From: Gnetum montanum
Lineage: Eukaryota; Streptophyta; Gnetopsida; Gnetales; Gnetaceae
Assembly: GCA_015680685.1 (NCBI GenBank)
Contig: MNCI01010480.1
Span: 57,273 to 121,272, forward strand
Direction: 5' to 3'
Length of the DNA: 64,000 nucleotides
Each line of letters begins with the position of its first letter. Position 1 is the first letter of the stretch. The position numbers were made by a program, and so were the translations under genes. Below, piece after piece: positions 23,305-35,471 of this stretch. The notes below the pieces were generated by a model. That model did no database searches, had not been told where the DNA came from, and saw nothing but the letters and a program-made list of their open reading frames with translations.

Positions 23305-25751
23305 ATGTCTCTTTCATAAGAAATTGATGAAGCATTGGATGGAGAGAACATTAATTTGAGAACTAAAAAGATATATACTGAAGAAAATTGGAGTGATTAA
23401 TCTTATGTGGGACTTTCATATGTTCATGATCATCTTGACTATACTCATGGACTACATTTAGCTAAGGTAGACAATCCTAGAGGAGATGAAGTAAGTCCTA
23501 TACTAGGGGAGGCCTCAAGGCCTAGGACCTCCTCAAAACTTGAAAAAGATAAATCAAGGGATCATGGGGAATACTATAGGAGCCATGGAAATCCTCCCAA
23601 TTCTTCATATTCCTCTTCCTCTTCAATGTCTAGTTCTAATTAAGATGAAAGTAGGTATAGAGATTGAGCTCCATTATGGAGTCGAAATAAGGATGGAAAT
23701 CAAAACTAGGGGAAAAATCAAAGACATCAAAATGAACATAGGTGAGATCATCATAATCAGATAAATAGAAATTGAAATTTTTACCATGACATGTTTGATG
23801 ACAATGAACCCTTTTTGGCCACTAAGAGCATGATGTAGATCATGGAGGTAGTTAAAATACCCCACAAGAATTGCAGGGAAAGTCACATAAAAAGGCTTGG
23901 TATGAATAATATTCCTAAACTTGCAAGAGGCTATGATTCTAATCCACAACATCATTTACAAGTGTTCCATGATGCCTGTGTCTTACAAAACATTGAAAGT
24001 AGGTGGCAAAAGCTTAAGCTCTTTCCTAGGACACTAACAAATAAAGCCAAAGTGTGGTATAGATCGTTGAAACCTAAATCAATCCATCAATGGTCAAAAA
24101 TGCTGGAACTTTTCAATGCAAATACCAAACCTATGTAAGGGTGTCCAACCTAAGGAAACAAATCCAAGGATGAAAATAAGAACAACATGAACCCTTGGAT
24201 ATGGCCCTAAATAGATACTATTCTCTACTAAATAGATTCCTGGGCCATGTTTTCTCTCAAGAAGGGCTCATAGTCAAACAAGAGAGGATGTATGCTCAAG
24301 GTCAATTATATGAACTAGGAACCCATCAGATCCAAGAGCTAATTGAGCATGTGGCAAAAGAAGAAGGAGAGCTATGTAAATGGGAGAATGTTGAGAAATA
24401 TCAATGGGACCCATATCTTCAAAAGAAAAAGGTCCACATCTATGATCAGGCAAAAGAGGCAGCTCTCAATATTGTGATTTCACAACAAACCTTGTCAATA
24501 CAAAAGTCTATTGATGAACTTAAAGCAAGGTTTGATAAGATGTTGGAATGGATAAATGAGAAAGTTACAACTTTCATAAAAATCATAGAGGATAGAGTAG
24601 AACAAAATAAATCAAGTGATCACAACAAAAGAAGGAAAAACAATGAAGAAATAGCTAGGAACACTTATTGGCAAATAGGGAAAATGGTTGAAGAAGAAGA
24701 GGCTATAGACTTAGCCACCAAAGAAGATGATGGATATCACATTTGCATATATGATCATATAAAGCACTATTTCCCAATCATGTTACATCTACATGAGTAT
24801 TGGGCTTTTTCATTGAATCCCAAGTTCATACAAAAGTAAATGTCCAAGAGATTACCTTTCTCACAAGGTAATTATAGATAGTTCTACAACGAATTGTACT
24901 ATCCTAGTGGCACTCATTACCAACCTCAATACTATCATCCAACGTAATGGTAAAACCCATAGTCATGGGGGAGGTCATCATCATCAAACCAACACTACCC
25001 TTACTTCCAACTGAACCCATACAAATATTATGTTCAACAACTTGTTTCCACAAGTAGTTCTACTTTCTCTACTTGAAATTGCTACTACCAGTCTTTCGAG
25101 TATCATTGACCCATGACATATTTTGAAGGATCACAACCTTACACCTCTTACCCTCCATCATATCCTCAATATTCTCATACTCCACTTCATCACATGTCAT
25201 AGCCAAAAACAAAGGAAGGTTCAACACCACAACATCAATAAAAGGATGCCACTTGTGCTACAAACATACATAGACATGAAAACGCTAGTAAGTCACCACC
25301 ATAATCTCAAAAACACCCTTTCCTTAGGATGGCTCCCATGCATAAGCACAACACTTGTGGACCTACTAACTCATACAAACTAGCATAATGCTAATCAAGT
25401 GCAACACCCTTCCTTTCACAACCAATGCACTCCAATCCTATGCAAATGCCAACATCCATTGTTACTCCAAGACTAACCAAAAATCATGAACCTAGCATTG
25501 TGGAGAGAAAAACAAATCCATGCATAACTAATCATGATAAAGGATGTAGTAATGGGCTAGACATCTACAAAGTTCATGCAACTCATACTCTAACCCACCA
25601 TACATTTAATAAGCAAGTGTGTAAGCAACAATCCATCTATTCAACCACCACTAAATTAGAAGGTACCAAGTGGCTTAAAAATGAAAGTGGAACACTATTC
25701 CACAAATGCATGGAGCCTACCTACCCACTTATTAATTCTTGTCACAGTTAA
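23305..25751 (+). pseudogene. Element B gag
   Basis: It starts MSLS, stop, EIDEALDGENINLRTKK, aligned with the cleaner element D copy. The capsid motif KLKLFPRTLTNKAKVWYRS is at 24010..24066, followed by PKSIHQWSKMLELF. A long open stretch (24195..24839) holds QGQLYELGTHQIQELIEH, a Glu/Lys-rich helical segment with FDKMLEWINEKV, and a decayed zinc-knuckle region (YHICIYDHIKHYF, lacking the first and last Cys). A Tyr/Pro/Ser-rich tail and a further segment end at a stop at 25749..25751. Multiple stops and frameshifts occur. The same helical and knuckle segments occur in element A. Confidence 0.75.
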
Positions 25752-27179
25752 ACACTTAGTTGTGGGGGAGATGCCCCCACCTAACATTCAGAATTAATAG
25801 GTGTTTTTCATCTTTTTTTTTACAATTTTTTATCATTTTCTCATGTCTTGATACAAATTTTTCCTATCCTTTTCAACTATTTTCACTTTTTTTTTCATTC
25901 CCTTTGTCAGTAATCTCGTTTGTAAATAAAATGACATCATGTAGCCCATTGAGATTAGGTTTTCTCTATGTTGTTAAGTTGTAAGGAACTAATTATTTGG
26001 ATAGTGAAGCCACATCATCCATCCATCCATCCCATTAATAAGAGGTCCTTACCATGGTCATAATGATATTCATTTTCATCATTAAACTAAAAATAAATTC
26101 ATAATCATTATGCCTGGATAGAAAAGTGAAGAACCAAGTGGAAATGTGAAGGGTGTGACATCAAGAGGATTTGTGGATTCTCTTTGATCACTTATGTATG
26201 TTCTATCACATTACTAAGGTTGTAATTATATCCTTGTAGATCTAACAAAAAAAGGGGAGTAAGAGCAAAATAAATGTCATCTTATGATGTCACTAGAAAG
26301 ACATGTTACCCATGCCTAAAGGTAGTCCTATGGTAAGTTTGACATTGATAAAAATAAAATAAAAGGGCACTAAATAAATTTCTGAGGATTCCACTAGAAA
26401 GAAATATTACCCATGCCTGAAGGTTGACGACTTCTCAAAAACCATCAAAAAAAAGTACCATGAACAAACTCCTCCCTTAGAAAAAATGCCAAGTGATACT
26501 ACTCCTTGCAATGGTGGTAGTCATATGGTTGTCAATCAAAGAGATAAATAATGAGATGTCACTGGAACATGGTCTAGACTTGGTTTGAATCTTGGAAAGA
26601 AGGCTAATGATTACTTTAACCATCAACAAAATACAAGGATTCATTATGCCTATGGTAAGGCACCTCATGTCCCAATTCCTACAACCCTTTCTAAATCCAT
26701 CTCATCTTACTATATGTATGATCATAACTAGTAGTTTTATGTAACATAGCATTATTTTCTCAAATTGATGGTTTTAATATGTGTGTTTTGTTCAATAGGT
26801 ATGCATTACACTCAACCCCTTTGATGCCTATGGACATTTTTTATTATGGTTATAAAAGGGCATTAAAGGTAGGAGCCTACTTTGGGAAGGACCCACTTGT
26901 GTAGCTGTTGTAACTTGTATCTATCTAACACAACCACATCATCTTGAAACTTCCAAATGCATAAATGTTAAATTCAAAACCTTCCCTTATCATATAACCT
27001 ATTCATTCTGTACCATGAATCCAATACCCTATTTCTTCCACCTTCTACAACTTTTAATGCTACAATTTCATTCTCTAACACTACGAGTGCCTAAATATGA
27101 ATTCTCACTTACCCTAGAACTTTGAATTTTACATGAAACCTTCCAACCAATCATAAATCTTTATTTTCTATGCTAAATG

Positions 27180-27275
27180 TCCTCATAAAATGAAATTTCA
27201 AGAACCCTAATATCGAGTAGGAGTTAACATTGAATACCCAATATCAGGTTCATAAAAAGCTATAAATAGAACCCC
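27180..27275 (+). promoter_or_regulatory. Internal promoter-like block of element B
   Basis: Degenerate AATATC words (about 27211 and 27239) precede GCTATAAATAGA (TATAAATAGA at 27261..27270), roughly 600 bp upstream of the accessory ORF start. It is positionally equivalent to the better preserved block in element A. Role inferred from position and similarity to the LTR's own U3/TATA. Confidence 0.5.
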
Positions 27276-27652
27276 CTCAATGTTCAAAAAGAATTCATTA
27301 TAATCAATTGAAGCTAGGGGATTTTTTGCATTTTTCTCTCTTGACTAAGAGCTCTACACAACCAACTTCCACACATGATACCTTACTTCATACCACTCCG
27401 ATCTTCATAGCTTTTGAACCTATTTGACACCAAAGTGTTTAATTTATTTAGGGGAGGATGCTTGTGTGGAACACTCATGTTAATTTTTCAAAATTTGCTA
27501 TCACCCAAAAGGTATTATAAGGGTAAGAATGTAAAAAACCTTAAGTGTTTTAATGAACAATTAGTCATATGTATGCCAGAACCTTTAATTATCTTGCCCA
27601 AGGGATCATAACCATCATTATAAGCCATACATAAGGAAAAAGAAGTGAATTG

Positions 27653-27736
27653 TGAAGGGTCATAAAAGAAGTTAACACTTTTTGGGAATTTTTNATGAAG
27701 GGTCATAAAAGAAGTTAACACTTTTTGGGCATTTTT
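27653..27736. other. Single-N join with 41-bp duplicated overlap
   Basis: A 41-bp stretch (27653..27693) is repeated at 27696..27736 with one mismatch, and a single N lies between at 27694. This looks like two contig ends that overlap but were joined without merging, not a biological repeat. Confidence 0.85.
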
Positions 27737-27867
27737 CTTAAAATTTTTCTAACTCTACAATCACATAAGCTAAGAACTTAATAGAACTAAGGTCATGGGT
27801 AAGGTATAAACCTATTAAGGATAAATGGAAAACACTTTAGTAACACTAAATCCTTGATTGATTACAA

Positions 27868-30603
27868 ATGGCCCAAAAACAAGGTAAACAAGAAGGACCT
27901 TTGCAAGATGAAAGTAAACACCCAAGAGGTGGCAAAGGCCAACTAGGAGAATGAGGCCCACTAGCCAAGCATAAAGAATAGGAGGCCGAGTCATTTAGCA
28001 TCCATCAAGAGGCTCCTACTATAGGGTAGTTGATCCAAGTGGAGGTCGTAGAACCATAGGCTCAAGTATAAGGACAATGCCTCACATTGTCCCAAGAATG
28101 CATCCAAGCCATCTAGGAGACATCCATGTTGACCACGTTCATTGTGAAAATGAACTTTAGGTCATTCTTAGAATTTGTTCCTAAGGTGTTTAAAACTTAG
28201 CTACAAGCATCGTCTCTATGGCACATCCTCTTTAAAAGTGGGGAATGGTACCTTGGTGAGATATACCAATTTTGGCATAATAAGGATGAAGGCATCACTA
28301 TCAACATTGGTAGTGTCTCTGTCTCTTTTTTAGTCACGGCCATTGCAAAGGCTCTAAACATACCTAATGTGGGGGCCAAGGTTGTGCATCTATCTACAAA
28401 TTTTGATGTAGAAACCAGGAAACTATGGTTGAAATGGATGTACAATAAAGAAAAAAAATATACAATGAGTTGACTCTAGAAGAGAGGATCTACTTCAAAA
28501 TTAGCACATACCACCTCTTCCCAACTAAAGGGCTCAACAAAATATCAAGTTATGCAACCAAAGGAAGTGTAATCTTGATGGGAAACTACAATACCAATCT
28601 TGCCTAGTTGTACTTCATGGAAATTCAAAGGTGGTTCGAGGAAAGAAAGGCAAGGAAGCTAACACTTCCATTTCCTTACCTAATTAAAAAGCTATAAAAG
28701 TGTGCTAGGATCCTGGGTTACACCAACAATGTTCCCAGGAGGGCTCAGAATGCTTTCTTCACTAAATTGCTCAAATCTACAACACCAAGGAAACACCTTG
28801 ATAATGAAGAAGAACCAAAGAAGGAGCTAGAAAAAAACCAGAAAAGGAGACTAAACAAGAACTAGTGTAATGGCAAGAGCTGTGAGATCCACTACCACTG
28901 CCACAAGACTATAAGCCCGCAATGAACCATCTACAGAGAATTGGTGAAACTCTCAATTTGGAAAGTAGGGATGAATCAAACCTCTTCCAAGTCATAAATG
29001 ATGTCATTTAACCTACAATTTTTGCCGATCCATCAAGGGGGCATATCTCTTTGCAATTAGGAGAAAAAGCCCAATAGTCACAGTAGATCTCTAGAAATGC
29101 CACATCTTTTCAAGTGGTGCTCGAAATGAGAGAAGGTGCCACAATCATGGTCATGTAGCACCAAGATGACACAAGCATAGCAGAAGTTATTATAAATCAA
29201 CATAAAGAATCCTTTAATATGCCTGTTGTGCCCTTAGTAGATTTGGCTGGTACCAAAGATGCACAAATGTTAGTTAGGACTTCAATGACTTCTACGGTCC
29301 ATGAGGATGTGCTTGATAAATTTCTACAGATTAGACATGTAATGATAACTCTATTTGACATCCCCAATGATGTCACTGCAATACAGTCCAACCTCATTGC
29401 CATAAAAGGATAATTGTTTATGGAAGAGACCAGGGTAGAGCATGTAGAAGTAGAACTACACATTACAATAAGAGCTTGTCACCTTGAGAGCTAAAAGAAG
29501 GGATCCTTTCAAATTTGTTACACCTCATCAGTTAGAATAATTTCAAACAGAGTAGCTGGGTCAATTAATTGAATAGAATAAAGTTGTTGAACAATAAAAG
29601 GAGAAAGTAGTCTAGAATGCCTCAACTACCGAAGCCTAAGCATATGCCAATAAGAAGGCATTGACCATTGCACAAGAGAAGAATAAGCAACTTGTTGCTT
29701 ATAATGCTAGGTTGACCATTGGCAAGAAATAGAAAAACATTTTGGAAGAAAGTATCCACCAGTTGAGGAAGAAACTAGTGAGGATCAACCAGGATATAAG
29801 TAGATTGGCCAAAGAAAACAGAACCCTCTCAATGGAGGAGGCTCACACAATTTGCTAAAAATCTACAATTGAGATAAGCACATGGCAAAATGAGACCAAA
29901 AAGCATGAAAAGTTGATGGAGCACTTCTAGGAAAAAATTGGCATGTACAAATAGATTAATGAAAAAGAAATATAGATGGAAAAAGCTTACATCAATTCCA
30001 TGTTAGCAAAAAATCTTGATTGGCAACCCATGTTGGATAGCTATGCCTTGGTCCACCAAGCAAAAGTAAAGAACAAGGACCTATAGATTAAAGATTTGAA
30101 AGAGTAGATGGCATTGGCTAACCTTCGCTATGCCAACCTTGCCATGGTAACAATAGGTAGGCCCAAAAATGAGTTGGAACAACAAGTAGCAACCACTTAT
30201 GCCTTGTATCAAAAAGAGTTTGCAGATAGGAAAAATTCTCTACAAAAACTTCACATGGAAAACTTAGAACTAGAAACAACTAAGGCTTGCTACCATGGGC
30301 AAAGAGATGTAGCCTTGAACCTAGACAAAAGATCATCATGAACTAAAAGAAAAAGCTAGAGCTTTTGAGGAACGATGGTAGTTTGTAGCATGGTACGTGA
30401 AGGCAAATCAAATGTTCCCATAGCTGCCAAGTTCATGGGATGTATCGGTTCTAGTACACATCAACTCATCAACCTAGATGGCACATGATCCAAGAATGAA
30501 GGAGGAAAAGTTGAAAATTCTCTTAAATTGCTATAAATTCCAAATGCTTGATGAAAAAGGAAAGTGGCCCATGGAAGAGCCACCACCTCCGAGAACTACA
30601 TGA
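27868..30603 (+). pseudogene. Element B accessory ORF (long form)
   Basis: The start ATG (27868) and stop TGA (30601..30603) are placed by alignment with element A. The interval is 2,736 bp, an exact multiple of three, so it once could encode about 911 residues. It begins MAQKQGKQEGPLQDESK. The conserved domain is near 28210-28380, reading LWHILFKSGEWYLGEIYQFW, then HNKDEG and, further on, AIAKALNIPNVGAK. The rest is strongly helical, Lys/Glu/Gln-rich and coiled-coil-like (29640-30340, for example NELEQQVATTYALYQKEF). It ends PMEEPPPPRTT. Many in-frame stops show decay. I do not recognise the family. No envelope-type signal or transmembrane segment is evident. Confidence 0.6.
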
Positions 30604-30771
30604 GCTTCTCCAATTTTGTTGTTTTATTGTTTTATCATGATGTGTTCATTCTTTGTAAAACACCACTACATCATGAAAGAGCCAAGTTGTGTGGTTATTT
30701 GAGTCAGTCAATAATGCCATACCTTCCCAATATTTTGTAAAGAACTTTTTCCTTAAGGATGAGTTTTCATT

Positions 30772-30784
30772 CAATCATGGGGTA
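30772..30784 (+). other. Polypurine tract of element B
   Basis: CAATCATGGGGTA lies directly before the 3' LTR start TGATGTGTCATG. In element A the equivalent is GTGGGGGTA before TGATGAGTCATG, which confirms the LTR boundary in both. Confidence 0.65.
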
Positions 30785-31672
30785 TGATGTGTCATGTTTT
30801 ACATGGATATGATATCAGGTATCTGACATCAGAGCTACGATGTCAAGTATACAATATCAGGGCACAACCTTTGATGTCAGGAATCTGATATTGCCCCTTT
30901 CATGCTAGCCTATAAATACAACACTTGGATGCATGGTTGGGATCTAGATTTTAATAGATGAATAGATTCATAGATTTTGATAGATTTCAAGTTTTGTTAG
31001 TTCCTATGCATGCCCGTAGTGTGATGTTAAGTGATTGTATGGCATCCTTATTCCAGTGTGATGTACTTGGACACATTACATGTTCAATAATAAAGATCAA
31101 GATTACTTCCATCATTGCAGCATCCACTTAGCATTATTATTATTTTTAATTACTTAAATGCTTACTATTTTCCTTAGTTAATGTTTATCACTAATTTCTC
31201 TCTATTGTTTTAATTCATTGAGCAAAATGAGTATGACTAATCATGAGAACTTAAGTTTAACTACTTGGTAACCCATTAGTATTATCGTTTGGTATGCCTA
31301 GTAATGGTATTCTTGGTAATTCCAACATTAGTTGCATGAAGTCCAAGGTATGTATGGAAAGTTAGAAACAAATACTCATCACACATAGGCTAGTGAGACT
31401 TTACTTTCCATTATTAATTAAATTAAATGATTAATTCCTTTATTATCATTAGGAGTAGCTTAGAGCTAAACAATATCAAGAATCATATGCTTCACTCTAG
31501 ACTAAACCATACAAGACAAAGCTACCACTAGTCCAACTAGGAAGACAACGAACTATGATCAAGGCATAACAATCTAGATGCACAACTAGTCCCATCCATG
31601 GAATTCGACTAGATCATGCATGAATGCATGTGATTCATATGGTTGGGCGTAGGGCTACCTTGATGCTCATCA
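30785..31672 (+). repeat. 3' LTR of element B
   Basis: 888 bp with TGATG...CATCA ends. U3 has decayed GATATC/AATATC/GATGTC words (30810-30900), then the TATA box CTATAAATAC (30910..30919). R/U5 aligns closely with the LTRs of A, D and the solo copy. Confidence 0.85.
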
Positions 31673-33780
31673 ATGAGATTATGCCATGAGGACATGCTTG
31701 TTTATTTTAATGTGATATCCATATTATATTTATTAGAGGTAGTGATTTAAGGAGATATTTGATCAAGTAAAGTTGTATCTTATTTTCGGTAGTCTTGGAA
31801 ACCATTACTAATAGTTTTTTGTCTACCAAACCTTAACCTATCCTCCTTTCCCATCCTTGCTGCAATAAGAGAACTTATCTTACATTGTCTTATCTAGAAA
31901 CTTTAATATTTAGATATATGTTTGTTATTTCTTTCATGCTAACCCTTTGTTCAATTTTTGAACATTGCGAAAAAGGGAAAGGTCGTTGACCTTTTGACAT
32001 GTTAAAACCTTGAAAAATGGAGAATTGATCAAAATGTTTTATGAGACCATATAGGCCCAAGGAAGCCAAGTTTGGGACACAAAGGAGAGTAATAACTGAT
32101 AATCTAGGATGGTAAAGTCTGAAAGAAGATGCAAGGAATTGGGAAAAGATCATGAGAATATAAAACATCTTAATCCAAGAGAGGATGTCTTGCAAAATGA
32201 CAAGACATCTCCTACTAATAGAGATGTCTCTACCAAGAACGCCTAGTCTCTATCGAGACATCTCCCAAAAATAGGAGACATCTCCTCCAAGATGTTTTGC
32301 CTACTAGGAAGATGTCTCCTCCCTTTCCAAGATGTCTCCCTTACTAGCCAACAAAATCAATAAGATGTCTCAAGACTCATAGAAGATCTTCTAACTAGCC
32401 ATTTCTAGTTGTTATAAAGAAAACAAGGCTATAAAGGAAGGACACACTCAAGAAAAGAAAAGATAGCGAGCCTTTGATAAGAAACTAAATAAGCATATTG
32501 CATACATTAGATCCTCAGTTCTCTATCTTTTGTCTTCTATTGTATTTGTATTCAAACTGTGCTTTAAAGTAAGGAATTAGAAGTATTATCTCAATTGTTT
32601 TTTGATTTTTCTTTTCATTTTGGATGAAAGCCCTTTTGAAATTGGATGTGCTTCTTGAGGGAATGCATCCTTTTAAAGCTTGATAGCTTGTAGGGATCCA
32701 AAGTGGTTGGATGGGTTTCTTGAAATAAACCATTCCTTGCTAATTTTAAGAGCTTAACGTGTAAAGTTTGTGGTATCATTTTAACCACATTTTTATAAAA
32801 CAAAGTCCAAAGGTATGTACGGATTCTATCCTCCAAGTGTGAAAGTACCCAAGTTGGGGAACCACATAAAATCAGCTATGAAAAATTGGGTATTATTTGT
32901 ATGAAACTATTCACCCAACATCCCCCACACAACATCACCCCCCCACCCCCGACTTCTAAGCTCTTGATCTTCACCTGAAACATGTTGGTTATGTAGGGTG
33001 TGATGCTTGAAAATATCATCATTCCTAGATTTTATCCTTAAGCCTGAATGAGTTGACAAATGAAAATGGAAAAGGAAAAAGGTAACTATGAGATGGTGGC
33101 TATGCTAGAATATGGTTAAGGGAATCTCAACTTTTTTTCTTTATAGAAAACACTCATAAAAATGAATAGCCTAAGAAGTGAGTACTACTTCTCATTGTCT
33201 CATTGGAAGTAAGTTACTTTAAATTATTTACCTTAGGACATAGCCTTTAGGATTTCTTCCTTTTTCAATCATAATTTTTCCATCAAAATTAGCAAAGGTG
33301 CCAAAAAATTCTAGCTAACCTCTTCTTTTTATCTTAAGGTAAAATCTCTCATATATTAAGTTCCTAGTTAACATGTACTTTTAAAAAATGTTAAATATCA
33401 AATAGGGTAAACATCATCAATTGTTCTCTAATTTTAGTAAGAAACATGTGCTTGTATGAGTAGGAAGAGTAGTTCTCAAAAAAAAATTCATATACAAGAT
33501 TTGGCTCATACCTTCCCTTAACATATAATTAAGAACCCCATGATTACTCATGAATCCAAAGAGTTAATGCAATGAACTTAGGATCCTACAAAGCTTACAT
33601 GTAATCTTCTTGTTAACCATTTTTTTCATAGAAAATTATGCCATTTAAAATGTGTATCTGCTCTCTTGTGAAGCACCCATTATTCTAACTTTTTCATTCT
33701 TAGGCTTATAATGTGCTTTCTATAAAGAATCCATTACTGAATCTCTTAAACACATCATTGTATATCTTTTTCCTATTCCT
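31673..33780. other. Repeat-derived spacer with a second AGATGTCT array
   Basis: No gene recognised. It contains the palindromic array at 32182..32372, with GTTATAAAG following near 32411. A C-rich run is at about 32930-32955. The array suggests an LTR of the same unassigned family seen at 20.7 kb. The two could flank element B's target, but LTR alignment outside the array is poor. Confidence 0.4.
32182..32372 (+). repeat. Second AGACATCTC/GAGATGTCT array
   Basis: About a dozen copies of the octamer in both orientations, often with short inverted spacing, followed by a TATA-like GTTATAAAG. This is the same word as the array at 20720..20995. Confidence 0.65.
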
Positions 33781-33787
33781 TCTATGC

Positions 33788-33873
33788 ATGAAAATCCTAA
33801 TTACCTAATATTATTAAAAAATAAGTCATCATGAAAATCCTAATTACCTAATACTATTAAAAAATAAGTCATC
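33788..33873. repeat. 43-bp perfect-length direct duplication
   Basis: Two adjacent 43-bp copies (33788..33830 and 33831..33873) differ by one base. It is a recent local tandem duplication in noncoding sequence. Confidence 0.85.
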
Positions 33874-35471
33874 CTATTTCTAAAAATGGAAAAAAGGTTA
33901 ATGATGATGTAACTTTATTCATTAAATATGCATATCAGAAGTCTCAGTGTTGCACTAGAGGAAAATTGAAAAAAGTCATTGTTACACTAAGAAAAATAGT
34001 GAAAGACATTGGTGTTGCACTATTGGGGTCACATAAGAAATTAGCCTTGTTTAGTGAATCAATGTTGATGTTACACTGAGTTGACAAAGATTAAGTTGAT
34101 ATTTCACTACATTACTAGAGATAACTATTAGTGTGATACTCTACTTTTCCTATCTTACCTAGAGGAAAAAGTCAAGAGAGAGAAATGAGTACCACATATT
34201 ACCATCTTCTTTTATCTTTTAGGTGACACATGTCAAACAATTGTTAAGTGTTTTTTTTCTTAAACTTCTACAAAAGTTCACATGATTATAACATGTGGTC
34301 TTCACATACTATCACCACATGTCACATTATTATCATACCCTAAATAAGATTACATTGATTGTATATTTTTCATCTTCTCATTCTCTTCTCTTATTCTTCT
34401 AGAAACACCTATGAAGCTTGGTATTACAACAAGTATTAATATTCCTTTAATAGTGGAGCTTAAACAAGTTCCACTAACGAGAAGAACTTAACCTTGGTAT
34501 GGCACTGAACATATAGGGTTTCCTATGTCTTAGTCTTTTTCTTAACTTCAATGCTATCCCAAGTGTATAACATACATCTTTCTTGTAACTTTTTTTATCA
34601 TTATATCTACAAGTACAAAGCTAATGTGGTATTAATTTTTAGCTACTTTTAGCATGGTACTAAGAGATAGATGTTAGTTTGATACCATGATCAAATCTTG
34701 TAATTCTTGATGCTACACTAAATTTTCCCTTTAGGCATATTTTTATGTGTGTTTCCTTACCATTTTTTTCATTATTTGTTGTCTTTCTATTAATTACTAT
34801 TATAAATATGTGCATTAATACAATAAATCTTATGAGTAGTTGAGTTCCTTATTTGGATTAGTTAGTATTCATGTCAACTAATAAGAAATTAAAGAAGTCT
34901 ATGATAGAGTTAGGGAACTCTAAAGTAGAAGTAATGGTTCAAGGTTTAGGGGTGCCTAAAATTATCATTTTAAGTAATGATGAATAAAATAATACTCAAT
35001 TCATATTTTGTCATTCTATGGACAATGATCTTAGAGAAATAGATACTTTGTTAAGATTCCATAGAGATGACATCCTATAAACCAAATTTTTAGGTTAAAA
35101 GCTTCATTTTTATGTGTGTGATTACTATCTCTTACACAAGAAAGATGTCATTTAAAAGTGCAACTATGTTCAAGGCTACCATAGCTTATAACATTCTTAG
35201 GAATGCTAGTTTGTTAAAACTATAGATTGGCTAAGTAAAATTTATGATATACCATATGAAGTTCATGGAAGACTTGAATTAAGCCTAGTTTCATTGGCCT
35301 TAGATATGGATTATCTAAAGAATGATCCATATTTCTAGGGGCAATGACTCAATGGAATCTATGAAAAGTATCATAAAGAAATGGAAGAGTTATCCCATCA
35401 TCATTAAGGCTAAAGTTTATTTTAAGGACTCATTGTATTAAGAGGTTATATCCTCGTTGTAACAAGATTTT
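33874..35471 (+). other. Noncoding sequence with TTGCACTA motif repeats, then degenerate frames
   Basis: At 33945..34150 the motif GTGTTGCACTA/GTTACACTAAG recurs five to six times at irregular spacing. From 34871 a plus-strand frame MSTNKKLKKSMIELGNSKVE runs to a stop, with further broken frames to about 35450. I cannot assign a family. It is possibly an LTR plus gag of an old element, but no primer site or second LTR was found. Confidence 0.3.

Larger units (their letters stand above)
25752..27867 (+). other. Element B internal spacer
   Basis: About 2.1 kb without coding signal, starting with a G-rich 'gttgtgggggagatgccccc' block. It aligns in pieces with the element A spacer, including 'ctcctcccttagaaaaaatg' followed by 'ccaagtgat', and 'ggacccacttgtgtag'. 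It contains the internal TATA block at 27180..27275 and an assembly join at 27694. Confidence 0.6.
22957..31672 (+). mobile_element. Element B: non-autonomous gag + accessory-ORF LTR retrotransposon
   Basis: The order on the plus strand is: deleted 5' LTR (22957..23179), primer site (23181..23198), gag (23305..25751), noncoding spacer with promoter-like block (25752..27867), accessory ORF (27868..30603), polypurine tract, intact-length 3' LTR (30785..31672). At 8.7 kb it has no protease, RT, RNase H or integrase motif. It is the fuller copy of the family that includes element A. ATGAG follows the 3' LTR and also occurs at 22966..22970, where LTR similarity begins. It could be a target duplication beside a truncated LTR, or chance. 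Confidence 0.8.
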
